DNA from: a virus
Virus record (IMG/VR): IMGVR_UViG_3300031607_000005
Location: 1-50,329 of that record
Direction: 5' to 3' (one strand)
DNA length: 50,329 bases
The notes under the pieces: model-generated
Databases searched by the model: none
What the model was told of the DNA's origin: nothing
Seen by the model: only the letters and a program-made list of their open reading frames with translations
In this document: positions 35,883-44,411 of the stretch, piece after piece
Layout of the letters: each line of letters opens with the position of its first letter
Position numbering within the stretch: the stretch's first letter is position 1
Program-made: the position numbers and the translations under genes

Positions 35883-36200
35883 ATGAAAACTAAAGAACTA
35901 GCCAAATTACCAACTCAATGCCCTAGCTGTGACAGCTTCCATTTCACAGGTCGATTCTGTGAAAAATGTTCACACTCAGACTTTTTAAAAGGCACTATGT
36001 GCAGTCTAGCACAAGATTGCTATAATGATGACCAGCTAGGCACTTTCCTTTTTACAGGTGATACGGCTAAAGACGTTAATGATAAAGAGTCTAGATGCTC
36101 CCCTTTATGCAAGGATGAGTATGAACTTTTTATGTGGATGAAAACTCAGAAATTCACCCGTTTAATAAATAATGGGGTAAGCAGGTTTATCATAGGCTAA
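35883..36200 (+). CDS. Cysteine-rich zinc-binding protein
   Basis: 105 residues. QCPSCDSFHFTGRFCEKCSH contains CxxC and CxxC knuckles ten residues apart, and later MCSLAQDCYNDDQ and SRCSPLCKDEYEL supply four more cysteines, so two zinc sites are likely. Soluble. Follows structured leader copy 3. Function unknown; probably binds nucleic acid or protein. Confidence 0.6.
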   Translation: MKTKELAKLPTQCPSCDSFHFTGRFCEKCSHSDFLKGTMCSLAQDCYNDDQLGTFLFTGDTAKDVNDKESRCSPLCKDEYELFMWMKTQKFTRLINNGVSRFIIG

Positions 36201-36219
36201 CAATGAACACACAAATATT

Positions 36220-37764
36220 ATGAAATACAACGTAACACACTCCCGTAAATTAATAGGGCGGATAGCTAAAAGCGCGGATGATGACACGCCATGGGGAAGA
36301 CTCAACGTCTCTAGTGTCACCACTGGGAGCGATGGCTGGAACAGGCAACGAATCAATCCAATCATGGATGCGATAGCCAATCATTACGGCATTGAGTCCA
36401 CCGATGAGACGATTGATAAGGTGAGCAGGTGGATGGATGAGGAGACACCTGTAGCTGATCAACTAAGTTATCCTAACCCTATTGACTGGGAAGAGTTATT
36501 CAGCCAGTCACCGCCCGTCATAGTAGATTTTAATGAGGTGATGCCATGGGATGAACCTATACCACAACCGCCCGCCGACTCTTTCAAGTCCAAACTCGAA
36601 CGTATGAGACATGAGAAGGTCGTCATTGAAAGGGAGATAAAGCATGAATCAAGCGCGCTCAGTGAGATTCCAATATTGAGAAAAGAAATCCTAGACCTTG
36701 CAAAAAACATAGGAAGTGAATTATCAGAAATAAAAAAGCAGAATGATTCAAATGTAAATCAGACAGAATCAAACGCTGTAATAGATGTCTCTAGTATTAA
36801 AGGAGTTGTGGCACAATCGATTAAAGATTTATATGATAGTTCGACCGATCAAGAAAAGGCAGAGCTGTTAAAGAAAGCTAATGAATTGCCTAACCTCTAC
36901 CCGATTGACTCAACGTTCATCGCACCTGACTGGTTTGACCGTCTCAAGGTTTGGATCAATGCAGGTGTTCACGTTGCAATCGGTGGATCAACAGGGGCGG
37001 GCAAGACATTTCCAGCTAAACAAGCGTGTGCATCCCTTGGACTACCAGCCAAGACAATCGCAATGAATGGAGGGATTGACGCTGAAACATTGGTTGCTAT
37101 CCCTCACCTAAAAGACGGCACAAGCAGTTATGTCGATGGATTCTTAACCCATGCCATGCGCCACGGTTACTGCCTAATCCTAGACGAAGCTGATTCTTTA
37201 AGACAGGAGGAGGCTTTAGTTCTCAACGATGCGATTGAGTCAAGGATGATCACAGTCCCGTTCACTGGTGAAGTGGTCAAAGCATCGGAGGGATTTGTCG
37301 TCATCTTCACTTCTAATTCGTTAGGTGATGAGTTAGGTCTATACAATCGGGAAGGGTTTGACGCTTCATTACTTAACCGTTGCCGTATGGTCTTAGCTAA
37401 TCCTCTTTCAGTAGAGCAGGAGGTCGCGATACTAACGCTTATCAAGTCACCATCGGGACAATCAATCTCAGATACAGATGCTAGGCTATTAGCTCAGTGG
37501 GCAAAGATAGCCAGAACCGCACACTTTGGAAATCAAGGTCAAGATCCCGTGCTTAAAACTAACCCATCGACACGTGTGCTAGTCAACACGGTAGCTGAAT
37601 GGCTAGGCTTCAATCCAGAGACAAACAAGACGATGCCAGCCTATAAAGACGATCCTGCTTTTAAATCAGATATTCGTAAGGCTTTGAAATATACTTTTGC
37701 AAGTTGTCTAAATGATGACGAGCGCACCTGCCTAAAGAGCTTGGACTTATGGGCATGGGAATAA
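36220..37764 (+). CDS. MoxR/CobS-like AAA+ ATPase
   Basis: 514 residues. About 230 N-terminal residues are variable and partly coiled-coil (SKLERMRHEKVVIEREIKHE). The AAA+ core has Walker A GGSTGAGKT (about 255-263), Walker B CLILDEAD (about 318-325), a sensor VVIFTSNSLGD (about 361) and NRCRMVL for the arginine finger region, wording typical of MoxR/CobS/CbbQ ATPases. Such ATPases remodel protein complexes with a VWA partner, which here is encoded 465 bases downstream. Acts in the cytoplasm; substrate unknown. Confidence 0.85.
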   Translation: MKYNVTHSRKLIGRIAKSADDDTPWGRLNVSSVTTGSDGWNRQRINPIMDAIANHYGIESTDETIDKVSRWMDEETPVADQLSYPNPIDWEELFSQSPPVIVDFNEVMPWDEPIPQPPADSFKSKLERMRHEKVVIEREIKHESSALSEIPILRKEILDLAKNIGSELSEIKKQNDSNVNQTESNAVIDVSSIKGVVAQSIKDLYDSSTDQEKAELLKKANELPNLYPIDSTFIAPDWFDRLKVWINAGVHVAIGGSTGAGKTFPAKQACASLGLPAKTIAMNGGIDAETLVAIPHLKDGTSSYVDGFLTHAMRHGYCLILDEADSLRQEEALVLNDAIESRMITVPFTGEVVKASEGFVVIFTSNSLGDELGLYNREGFDASLLNRCRMVLANPLSVEQEVAILTLIKSPSGQSISDTDARLLAQWAKIARTAHFGNQGQDPVLKTNPSTRVLVNTVAEWLGFNPETNKTMPAYKDDPAFKSDIRKALKYTFASCLNDDERTCLKSLDLWAWE

Positions 37765-37787
37765 TCACTACCGCTATGGTGAAAAGT

Positions 37788-37813
37788 CCTCGCTCCCACA
37801 GGAGGGAGCGGGG
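37788..37813 (+). terminator. Hairpin built on the dispersed repeat
   Basis: CCTCGCTCCC and GGGAGCGGGG pair over ten positions (one G-T) around ACAGGA. It lies 24 bases after the ATPase stop. No T-tract, so processing or attenuation is as likely as termination. Core CTCCCACAGGAGGGAG equals the dispersed repeat family. Confidence 0.5.
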
Positions 37814-37859
37814 CAACCAATTTAAACTACAAACAACTAAACAATAGAAAACAAATAAT

Positions 37860-38225
37860 ATGATAACATTAGAAGCATTAGAGAACACGAATGAGCAGGA
37901 AGTATTTGATAAGATAGTCACACACTTACGTGAACAAGGTGAGCCAAGCATAGATTCCTCTAATGAATGCGTCTACAGGGGTGAAACTGATGGTAAAGTG
38001 ACGATGTGCGCCGCTGGTTGCTTGTTTTTAGATGGTGAGTATAAGGCAGAATATGAAAGAAAAGACTGGAATACTTTAATATATGATTATAATTTAAACC
38101 CTAAATTCTCATCTCTTATTGATGATATGCAGGACATACATGATAGATCGAGTGTTAGTAAGTGGGAAGAAAGATTCAAGGAGTTAGCTACTGATAGAGT
38201 GTTAATCTACACACCAGTAAAATAA
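37860..38225 (+). CDS. Conserved phage/plasmid protein with CVYRG...CAAGCLF motif
   Basis: 121 residues. NEQEVFDKIVTHLREQGEPS, then CVYRGETDGKVTMCAAGCLF with a following acidic loop: a signature seen in many phage and plasmid proteins (FDKVVxHLxxQG...CxYRGxDGxxCAxGCLI). Function not established. Sits between the AAA+ ATPase and its VWA partner, four bases before the latter, so it may be part of the same system. Confidence 0.65.
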   Translation: MITLEALENTNEQEVFDKIVTHLREQGEPSIDSSNECVYRGETDGKVTMCAAGCLFLDGEYKAEYERKDWNTLIYDYNLNPKFSSLIDDMQDIHDRSSVSKWEERFKELATDRVLIYTPVK

Positions 38226-38228
38226 TCA

Positions 38229-39968
38229 ATGAATAATCCAATCACATTTGAATCACTAGGTTTCACCTCTGAAAGAGAGGGGGAGATCAAGTCTCTGCTT
38301 TCCAAGATAGCTCCGACCGATACGGATGCACAGCTTCGTAGCTGGTTTCCATCGGCAGTAGCTAAAAGGGAAGGGCATGAGATAGTCCTAGCCGCCGCCC
38401 ATGGCTTTCTAACTCAGGAGGAAGTGGATGAGGTTAAGGAGGATATTGAGAACCCAGAGGAAGGTGATGATGATTCACAGGATGATGCTGGTGATGAGGG
38501 TGAAGATGACGCAACACCTGACAAGGAAAATGGTAATGAAGACGCTGACGGGCAACCTCAGAGCAATCAAGACAATCCTGATGGTCAAGATGATGATAGC
38601 ACCACGGCACAAGGTCACAGCACACAGCAGGAAGAGGACATAGACAACGAGGAAAGCGTAAACACCGATGACCATTCAGCACATGCAGATGATGAGACAA
38701 TCAGAAAAGCACTAGAGAGACTTCTAGGAAACGGTGGAAAGCTACCGCCACGTTGCCCTATCCCGTCATGTGATCCAGTAGATGCTAAGAAAGCATTGAA
38801 ATTCTGGCTTACTAATATGAGTGGATTAGCCAATGAGATCAAGCGGAGGTTTGTAGCGTGTGCTAGGACTGAGAGGACTAGGAATTGTAAGACTGGCAAG
38901 CTATCCCTCAGAAATACGGTCAAGATAGGGTCAGATTCTAACTTTGTATTCGACAAGAAAACTAAGGGAACAAATCGGAGAGTTGCCTTTGCAGGTGCAT
39001 TAGACTGGTCATCATCAATGAACGGTTTCAGTGATGTAGTTGGAAGAGCCGATTGCCTGTTGAAGCTAAAAAAGTTAGCCAAGTTAGACACTTGGTTTAA
39101 TGAGCCTTTACTTGCGGTGACTAAAAGGAGGAATGACTGTAAAATAGATGCCTGTTCTGTTTCTATACATGGTGAGAATGGTCAGATCATGGGGACTGGT
39201 AGCGGTGGTCAGAACTTTAACTCACCCGCGTATGGCACGGTAAGTTTGAGATACGGGGTAAAGATCATAGCCTCTAAGAGATACTACGGTGATGATCCAG
39301 TGGGGGCTAAGATACTCATGAGCTTCACGTTGTCATACGGTCAATGGGTCGGTGCTAACCTGATTCGTAAGGCATTGACCAAACTTTCTATCCCTAACTT
39401 TTGGAGTGGATTCACACACAACTCATACACCATTAGGGACTGGAATGAAAGAGGTGACATCAACATGCCCCTGTATTCATTTGGCTTAACTAACTCAGCG
39501 TGTGGATTTGCCACTATGATCGACCAGCTAAGGACACGCAATGAAGAGAGGAAGATTGCAATCCTATTCACTGATGGAGCAGTAAACCATGACGATCATG
39601 TGAATAAGAGCAGAGAGAACCAGACTCAGACTAATGTGGAGAGTGCTAAGTTATCAAACAAGGGTAATGATCTAGCGTTAAGCCGAGCGGTGAAAGCTAA
39701 TAAAGAAGAGAAAGATAAGCTGGGATCAGAGAGAGTGAATGATCTAATCAGGCAGGGATGGAAACAAGGGATAGAGATTTACGTCATCGGACTCAACCTA
39801 CAAGGATTCAATATAGAGACCATTGAGAGGGTCGTAGGTAAGGGTCACGTAGTATCTGTGCAAGACATAGCTACTGAGTTACCCGCCGTGATAGCAGAGA
39901 TCATCGGCAATGATCCACACGATTTGAAGAAGACAAGACAAGGCAAAGGATATTTACTAACTAACTAA
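38229..39968 (+). CDS. CobT-like VWA-domain protein
   Basis: 579 residues. A helical N-terminus is followed by a long acidic linker (about residues 68-155, EGDDDSQDDAGDEGEDD and more), as in CobT. The C-terminal VWA domain has a MIDAS metal site DWSSSMNG (about 259) and a later AILFTDGAVNHDDH (about 443). VWA proteins of this type act with MoxR/CobS ATPases, which is the gene 465 bases upstream. In cobalt chelatase this pair loads metal; in phages the client is unknown. Confidence 0.8.
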   Translation: MNNPITFESLGFTSEREGEIKSLLSKIAPTDTDAQLRSWFPSAVAKREGHEIVLAAAHGFLTQEEVDEVKEDIENPEEGDDDSQDDAGDEGEDDATPDKENGNEDADGQPQSNQDNPDGQDDDSTTAQGHSTQQEEDIDNEESVNTDDHSAHADDETIRKALERLLGNGGKLPPRCPIPSCDPVDAKKALKFWLTNMSGLANEIKRRFVACARTERTRNCKTGKLSLRNTVKIGSDSNFVFDKKTKGTNRRVAFAGALDWSSSMNGFSDVVGRADCLLKLKKLAKLDTWFNEPLLAVTKRRNDCKIDACSVSIHGENGQIMGTGSGGQNFNSPAYGTVSLRYGVKIIASKRYYGDDPVGAKILMSFTLSYGQWVGANLIRKALTKLSIPNFWSGFTHNSYTIRDWNERGDINMPLYSFGLTNSACGFATMIDQLRTRNEERKIAILFTDGAVNHDDHVNKSRENQTQTNVESAKLSNKGNDLALSRAVKANKEEKDKLGSERVNDLIRQGWKQGIEIYVIGLNLQGFNIETIERVVGKGHVVSVQDIATELPAVIAEIIGNDPHDLKKTRQGKGYLLTN

Positions 39969-39977
39969 AATTAAATT

Positions 39978-40307
39978 ATGAAAACAATTACAATAGACAC
40001 ACCATATAATAAGCTGGACTGTTTGAGGCTATACGCCGCTAAGATCATTAAGTCTGCACCTGATGGTGTATTAGGCGAAAAGGTTAAGATATTAGGATCA
40101 CACCACCTACTCACCATGGATGACATAGAGGGGGCTGTTTCCCTTCACACTCTTAAACAAGTAGAGAAGGATTACTTTTGGGAGATAGCCAAGAAGTCTG
40201 CCCTTGCCGTAGTTGGTAATGGTTCTGTCTGGCATGTGAGTAAGCCAGTCACAGTAAACGTCAATAATAACCCATTCTGGACATACAGATTCCACCCTTT
40301 TAAATAA
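39978..40307 (+). CDS. Hypothetical protein upstream of helicase
   Basis: 109 residues: MKTITIDTPYNKLDCLRLYA, KVKILGSHHLLTMDDIEGAV, and an aromatic C-terminus NPFWTYRFHPFK. Begins nine bases after the VWA stop and ends one base before the helicase start, so it is clearly in the operon. No family recognised. Confidence 0.5.
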   Translation: MKTITIDTPYNKLDCLRLYAAKIIKSAPDGVLGEKVKILGSHHLLTMDDIEGAVSLHTLKQVEKDYFWEIAKKSALAVVGNGSVWHVSKPVTVNVNNNPFWTYRFHPFK

Positions 40308-40308
40308 T

Positions 40309-42471
40309 ATGAACCCACCACCACCACTTAAAGCCAAGCTCCCTAAGTCTAATTTTCCCTACCTCACATGGAGGGACGTAGGTATCGTGCCTACTAAGAC
40401 TGGAGATAAACACCTATTCACTGCCATCACTCCTTCTGGATGGTGGGAGTATTGGAGATTGAACAAGGATGCCCTTAAAGATGCTGGCGTGTCATGTGGT
40501 AAAGATAAGGCTGGTAGCTGGCATATCACGTATTGGGGTAAACCAAAAGGTGATAGCAACCCAGTCACAGAGTTTAGTAATGACAGAGCTACGATGAGTA
40601 AGGCAGATAAGCCTAGCCCATCATTCGTTCCAGTAGTGCCTGATGGTGTGATCCCTTTCCCTTATCAGTCAGCAGGGGTAGAGTATTGTTTGCCTTTAGA
40701 GCGTTGCATTATCGGTGATGATATGGGGACTGGAAAATCACTTATGTCAATAATGGTGTGTAACAAGTTGAACCTAAAGAATATACTAGTAGTCTGCCCT
40801 GCTTCATTAAGGTTAAACTGGAAGAATGAATTTAAGAAGTTTGGGACTAATCAAGACCTGACCACTTGCGCTGTTCTCACAGGTAAAGATGTAGCTGAAG
40901 CGGCTCAGTCAAATATAGTGTTCGTTTCATACGAGTTGATGATAAGACCAGCCATGCAAAAGGTAGCCAGAGAAAGGACATGGGACATCGTGATTGCTGA
41001 TGAGGCTCACATGATGAAGGGGTCAAAGGTTCGTAGATCAACTCACCTTCTGGGATTACCACCACGTTCAAGGATGCCAAAGGATAAAGACGGTAATGAG
41101 ATCCCCCATCCTAGAGAACCTATCCCTTCTAAGAAATGGATTCTACTTACTGGCACACCGATAACCAATAAGCCCGTTGACTTCTGGAATCTGCTTAGGT
41201 TTGTCGATCCCCTCCACTTCGGAGACTACTACCAGTATGTTAAGCAGTTCTGTGATGCCAAGAAGGGATTCGGTAAGTCACTTAATGTCGATGGATCATC
41301 TAATCTGTCTCAGTTACAGCAGATCATAAGGGGGTCATGTATGGTTCGCAGGTTGAAGACTGATGTTTTGAAGCAGTTACCAGCCAAGACTAGGCAGATC
41401 ATTTTACTACCTACACCCGCTAAGGTTAAAAGAGAACTCAATGCCCTTACCTTGGAGGCTACGCTATCCGATGAGACTATTGATGAGATCAATGATGCGG
41501 TAGCAAACGCTAAGTCAGCTAACTCTACTGATGAGTGGGATCAATCAACGCAGAACCTAACTAAGCAGAAGATACACTTTGAGCAGATAGCTAAGGCTCG
41601 GTCTATTCTTGGTCTGGCTAAGGTCGATTTAGCCATTGAGCATATCAAGTCAATCCTAGATGGTGACTCTACTAAGAAGCTAATAGTAGGCGCTCACCAC
41701 TCTGAGGTCATCGTTCAGTTGATAGATGCACTAAAGAAGTATGGAGTTACGTCAATCACAGGATCTACCAGCGCACACAAAAGGCAGGATGCGGTAGAGA
41801 AGTTCCAGAGTGAGGCATCATGTCGTGTATTCGTAGGTAACATCCTAGCGGCTGGCACAGGCATCACATTGACTGCATCATCACATGTGATATTTGTAGA
41901 GACTGACTGGGTTCCAGCTAACAACCGTCAATATGAGGATAGACCGCACCGCATCGGTCAGAAAGATGCTGTATTGATTCAGTATCTTGCTATGGATGAT
42001 ACGCTAGACGTAAATATAATCCAATCAAATGCTAAGAAGATCAGGGTGATTGAGTCTGCATTAGATAAGGATCACTTCGGAGAGAAAGAACTAACTCAAG
42101 AAGCTGTGACTAATGCAACTACCTCCCTCCAGAGGGAAGAGAAGACACCAGAGCAAACAGAAAGTGATGATAGTGCAAGGAGAGCAAAGGTATTAGCTAC
42201 ATCTGCATTAGGTCAAAAGTCATCCATTCGTCAGATACAGATAGCTCACCAATGTATTAAACATGTCCAATCACTTGATGAAGATGGAGCTAGACACGCT
42301 AATGGTATAGGATTCAACTCTGTAGATACTGACTACGGTAAGAGACTAGCCAACAAAGAACAATCTTACTTAACCAACTTCGATAAGGGTAGAGTCCTGC
42401 AATTAGCATGGAAGTATAGAAAACAAGCGAGGACTCACCTTGCAGAACAATTAACTAAACCAATAATATGA
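40309..42471 (+). CDS. SNF2-family DNA translocase/helicase
   Basis: 720 residues. After a 120-residue N-terminal domain come superfamily 2 motifs: FPYQSAGVEYCL (Q-like), GDDMGTGKSL (motif I, about 137), VCPASLRLNW (Ia), VIADEAHMM (DEAH, about 230), LLTGTPITNKP (III, about 279), and in the second lobe GSTSAHKRQDAVEKF, GTGITLTASSHVIFVE and RQYEDRPHRIGQ (VI, about 540). Closest in style to SMARCAL1/HepA-like annealing or remodelling translocases. Probably acts on replicating phage DNA. Start context AAATAATATG. Confidence 0.85.
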   Translation: MNPPPPLKAKLPKSNFPYLTWRDVGIVPTKTGDKHLFTAITPSGWWEYWRLNKDALKDAGVSCGKDKAGSWHITYWGKPKGDSNPVTEFSNDRATMSKADKPSPSFVPVVPDGVIPFPYQSAGVEYCLPLERCIIGDDMGTGKSLMSIMVCNKLNLKNILVVCPASLRLNWKNEFKKFGTNQDLTTCAVLTGKDVAEAAQSNIVFVSYELMIRPAMQKVARERTWDIVIADEAHMMKGSKVRRSTHLLGLPPRSRMPKDKDGNEIPHPREPIPSKKWILLTGTPITNKPVDFWNLLRFVDPLHFGDYYQYVKQFCDAKKGFGKSLNVDGSSNLSQLQQIIRGSCMVRRLKTDVLKQLPAKTRQIILLPTPAKVKRELNALTLEATLSDETIDEINDAVANAKSANSTDEWDQSTQNLTKQKIHFEQIAKARSILGLAKVDLAIEHIKSILDGDSTKKLIVGAHHSEVIVQLIDALKKYGVTSITGSTSAHKRQDAVEKFQSEASCRVFVGNILAAGTGITLTASSHVIFVETDWVPANNRQYEDRPHRIGQKDAVLIQYLAMDDTLDVNIIQSNAKKIRVIESALDKDHFGEKELTQEAVTNATTSLQREEKTPEQTESDDSARRAKVLATSALGQKSSIRQIQIAHQCIKHVQSLDEDGARHANGIGFNSVDTDYGKRLANKEQSYLTNFDKGRVLQLAWKYRKQARTHLAEQLTKPII

Positions 42472-42650
42472 AAACAGAAGACAGAAAGACATTTAGACGA
42501 TGGAAGGTATTAGGTTACGATAAATTCATGACTCCAGAGATGAACTTATTACCTAATATAGAGTTGAGTTGGACGAATGAAAGACCAGCCCTGAGAATAG
42601 AGTTATTTTTCTGGGGTGTAGTGATATGGTCTGATGTTAGATATTCTTAA
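42468..42650 (+). CDS. Small protein overlapping the helicase stop
   Basis: 60 residues: MKTEDRKTFRRWKVLGYDKF, ending FFWGVVIWSDVRYS. Its ATG overlaps the helicase TGA (ATGA), implying coupled translation. Hydrophobic aromatic C-terminus. Family not recognised. Confidence 0.5.
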   Translation: MKTEDRKTFRRWKVLGYDKFMTPEMNLLPNIELSWTNERPALRIELFFWGVVIWSDVRYS

Positions 42651-42679
42651 ATCAAAATTAACTAAACCAATAATATAAT

Positions 42680-42955
42680 ATGAAAAACAATAAAATAAAA
42701 CTAAAGATGACAAGTCAGCCATGCCTCAAAACATTGGCTAAGGATCTAAATGATAAGATAGGCGGGCATCCAGCTCATATATCAGAGCAGAGTAACAGTT
42801 ACCTCGCCTCTTCATCGAATACTGAATATATAATTACATTATTCAAATGCAATGAACTAATCACTCAGAGAAGGGGTGTAAACCTCGATGAAGTAATAGC
42901 ATTGGCATTAGATAATTACCAAAAACACACAAAACCAGACCATGAATCTAAGTAA
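42680..42955 (+). CDS. Small protein, unknown function
   Basis: 91 residues: MKNNKIKLKMTSQPCLKTLA, YIITLFKCNELITQRRGVNL, DEVIALALDNYQKHTKPD. Beta-strand pair plus a C-terminal helix. Its end overlaps the next gene by 14 bases in another frame. Not recognised. Confidence 0.5.
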   Translation: MKNNKIKLKMTSQPCLKTLAKDLNDKIGGHPAHISEQSNSYLASSSNTEYIITLFKCNELITQRRGVNLDEVIALALDNYQKHTKPDHESK

Positions 42956-43376
42956 CTTATCAAGACAGGTAATCAGCCAAGTAGGGGAGTCTCAAGGAGG
43001 AATGTTCTTCATGAGGCTATCCCCTATACAGATCCTTATCCTCACATCTACTAGAGAGATGGAGTGGAGGATACATAAAAGGATGAGAGGGAAGAAAAGA
43101 ACCTCAACCTCTGATATGTTATTCGCCTCAGACATAAGGAAGAAGATCGAAGAACTCTACAAAGAGAGTAACAACCAGCCATACACTACTCAGGGATTTT
43201 GGGTAGCTATGAAACAACTAAAGAGGGATGGGTTGATCTACGTTAGTCCCCATAAGAGAGGGACATCGAAGAGAACAGTATGCTTGACCGCAGAAGGTGA
43301 AGCTCTATTCTCTTACCCCTCATCAATCGCATTATACACCACACATATAGAAGAAGAAGAAAATGAAACTAAATAA
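42942..43376 (+). CDS. Winged-helix-like protein
   Basis: 144 residues. SPIQILILTSTREMEWRIHK and DIRKKIEELYKESNNQPYTT lead to GFWVAMKQLKRDGLIYVSPH and RGTSKRTVCLTAEGEALFSY: the helix 3 plus wing layout of winged-helix regulators (PadR/MarR-like spacing of xLxRDGLI then a wing and TAEG). Possible transcription regulator. Overlaps both neighbours by 14 bases. Confidence 0.6.
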   Translation: MNLSNLSRQVISQVGESQGGMFFMRLSPIQILILTSTREMEWRIHKRMRGKKRTSTSDMLFASDIRKKIEELYKESNNQPYTTQGFWVAMKQLKRDGLIYVSPHKRGTSKRTVCLTAEGEALFSYPSSIALYTTHIEEEENETK

Positions 43377-43914
43377 AAACATAATCAAAGCACGAGTCAT
43401 TAGCCAAGTATTAACGTTCACGGGGATAATAACCACGGTGTTACTCATGACGTTAGTTGACTCTCTCACTGATGAATGGTGGGGTAAAGTAGCTGTCGGT
43501 GTGGCACTTGGATTAGGGTTTACTACATGGAGGACGTTAAACGATATAGGTGATCGTATGGTTCGTGAATCTATTTTTGAAAAACATGATAGCATAATGG
43601 CAAATTGTAAACCGTTACCACAGGAGGGAAAGAAAGTTGACCCTGATCCAGATAAGGCGGAAGAGCTAGATGTAGCCTTAGCGAAGTATATTGTGCATGG
43701 TGAGCATAAGTTACTTCGTGAGTATGTTGATAAATATGGCTACCCTGTTAGGGAGGATGGAGACGAAATTGACCTCCATCAATATATAGAAAAGAAAAAT
43801 GAGACTGATTTTGAGAAAATCAGAAACATAAATACCGCTATGATACAGTCGGTTGTGCATGGTGAGCATGAGTTACTCGAAAAGTATATTGAGAAATATG
43901 TGAAAAAAGTTTGA
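43363..43914 (+). CDS. Membrane protein with twin VHGEHxLLxxY motifs
   Basis: 183 residues. Two hydrophobic helices (about 12-32, VISQVLTFTGIITTVLLMTL; about 39-56, WWGKVAVGVALGLGFTTW) then a cytoplasmic part with an internal duplication: YIVHGEHKLLREYVDKYGY and SVVHGEHELLEKYIEKYVK. The LPQEGKK turn is encoded by a dispersed-repeat copy. Could be a membrane-anchored effector. Its last bases contain the -35 of the following small-RNA promoter. Confidence 0.6.
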   Translation: MKLNKNIIKARVISQVLTFTGIITTVLLMTLVDSLTDEWWGKVAVGVALGLGFTTWRTLNDIGDRMVRESIFEKHDSIMANCKPLPQEGKKVDPDPDKAEELDVALAKYIVHGEHKLLREYVDKYGYPVREDGDEIDLHQYIEKKNETDFEKIRNINTAMIQSVVHGEHELLEKYIEKYVKKV

Positions 43915-43938
43915 CTAACTCACGGGTATAGGTATATT
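43911..43938 (+). promoter_or_regulatory. Sigma70-like promoter for a short transcript
   Basis: TTGACT (43911-43916), 16-base spacer, TATATT (43933-43938). Same 16-base geometry as the promoter at 32484. Start expected near 43945, and a strong terminator follows about 100 bases on. Confidence 0.6.
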
Positions 43939-43944
43939 GAAGGA

Positions 43945-44052
43945 GTAATTGGTTAGACATTGATTGCAAAGCTTTTTCATAATAGAGCGTGTTATAAAAA
44001 AACACCTTAGCCCCGTAGAATTCGTCTAACCATTCTACGGGGCTTTCTTTTT
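43945..44052 (+). ncRNA. Candidate small RNA of about 105 nt
   Basis: Promoter upstream, no open frame, and a Rho-independent terminator at 44009-44052. The 5' part has TGGTTAGAC (about 43950), perfectly complementary over nine bases to GTCTAACCA in the terminator loop (about 44024-44032). This could make a pseudoknot, or an attenuation switch if RNA polymerase reads through. A TTGCAA lies inside. Confidence 0.55.
44009..44052 (+). terminator. Strong Rho-independent terminator
   Basis: AGCCCCGTAGAAT (44009-44021) and ATTCTACGGGGCT (44032-44044), 13 perfect pairs, ten-base loop, then TTCTTTTT. A-run upstream (43996-44002) gives a U-tract on the other strand too, so it may work in both directions. 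Confidence 0.85.
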
Positions 44053-44059
44053 ATACGAG

Positions 44060-44411
44060 ATCAATAGACCGTCTTAGACTGAGAGCCTAGCCAAAATTAA
44101 TTAGTTACACTCCTAACCAACGGCAGGTGTATTCGGGATTAAGAAGGGTTTTTATCAGGGTCGTAGGTGTGGACAAAGAATCAGCACCTACATAAAAAAT
44201 ACGCCAGTTGAGTAATTTCTTCTGGGGCTTTGATATACTGAGAGGAGTTAGTGAGTAATACCCGCCTCGTTATTAGGTATATTACCTACGTTAAGTCGTA
44301 GGGTAAGGAAGATTGGATATGAATTGTGCCAGTTAATACCTTGGATGGGTTCGCTGAAAAGCGGACTTGTCTGAAAAATTAAGAGAATGATTGATTAAGT
44401 TAATACCAAGG
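44060..44411 (+). ncRNA. Possible structured RNA region
   Basis: 350 bases without a credible frame but with several helices: GTAGGTG/CACCTAC; TTACCTACG with CGTAGGGTAA; and GTTCGCT-GAAA-AGCGGAC (about 44349-44366), a seven-pair hairpin with a GNRA tetraloop, on the plus strand only. A direct repeat AGTTAATACC-tt/aa-GGATG (about 44335 and 44401) differs so that CCTTGG can pair with CCAAGG around that hairpin. I cannot match it to a known RNA class. Confidence 0.4.

Noticed and set aside
34557-35885. These leader regions as further attC sites of the same array
   Set aside because: They have hairpins and repeated ends, but no R''/R' matching per gene and no GATTT spacer or GCATA-type arms. Treated as a separate leader family.
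38434-38700. Overlapping frames on both strands in the VWA acidic linker
   Set aside because: Shadow of the GAT/GAA-rich acidic linker; opposite-strand frames are His/Leu-rich artefacts.
36982-39968. Magnesium/cobalt chelatase for cofactor synthesis
   Set aside because: ATPase and VWA resemble CobS/CobT, but the large catalytic CobN-like subunit and any cobalamin genes are absent; a generic remodelling role is safer.
44060-44411. tRNA, tmRNA, group I intron or RNase P RNA
   Set aside because: No acceptor stem with CCA, no tmRNA tag frame, and no conserved intron or RNase P core motifs could be found by eye.
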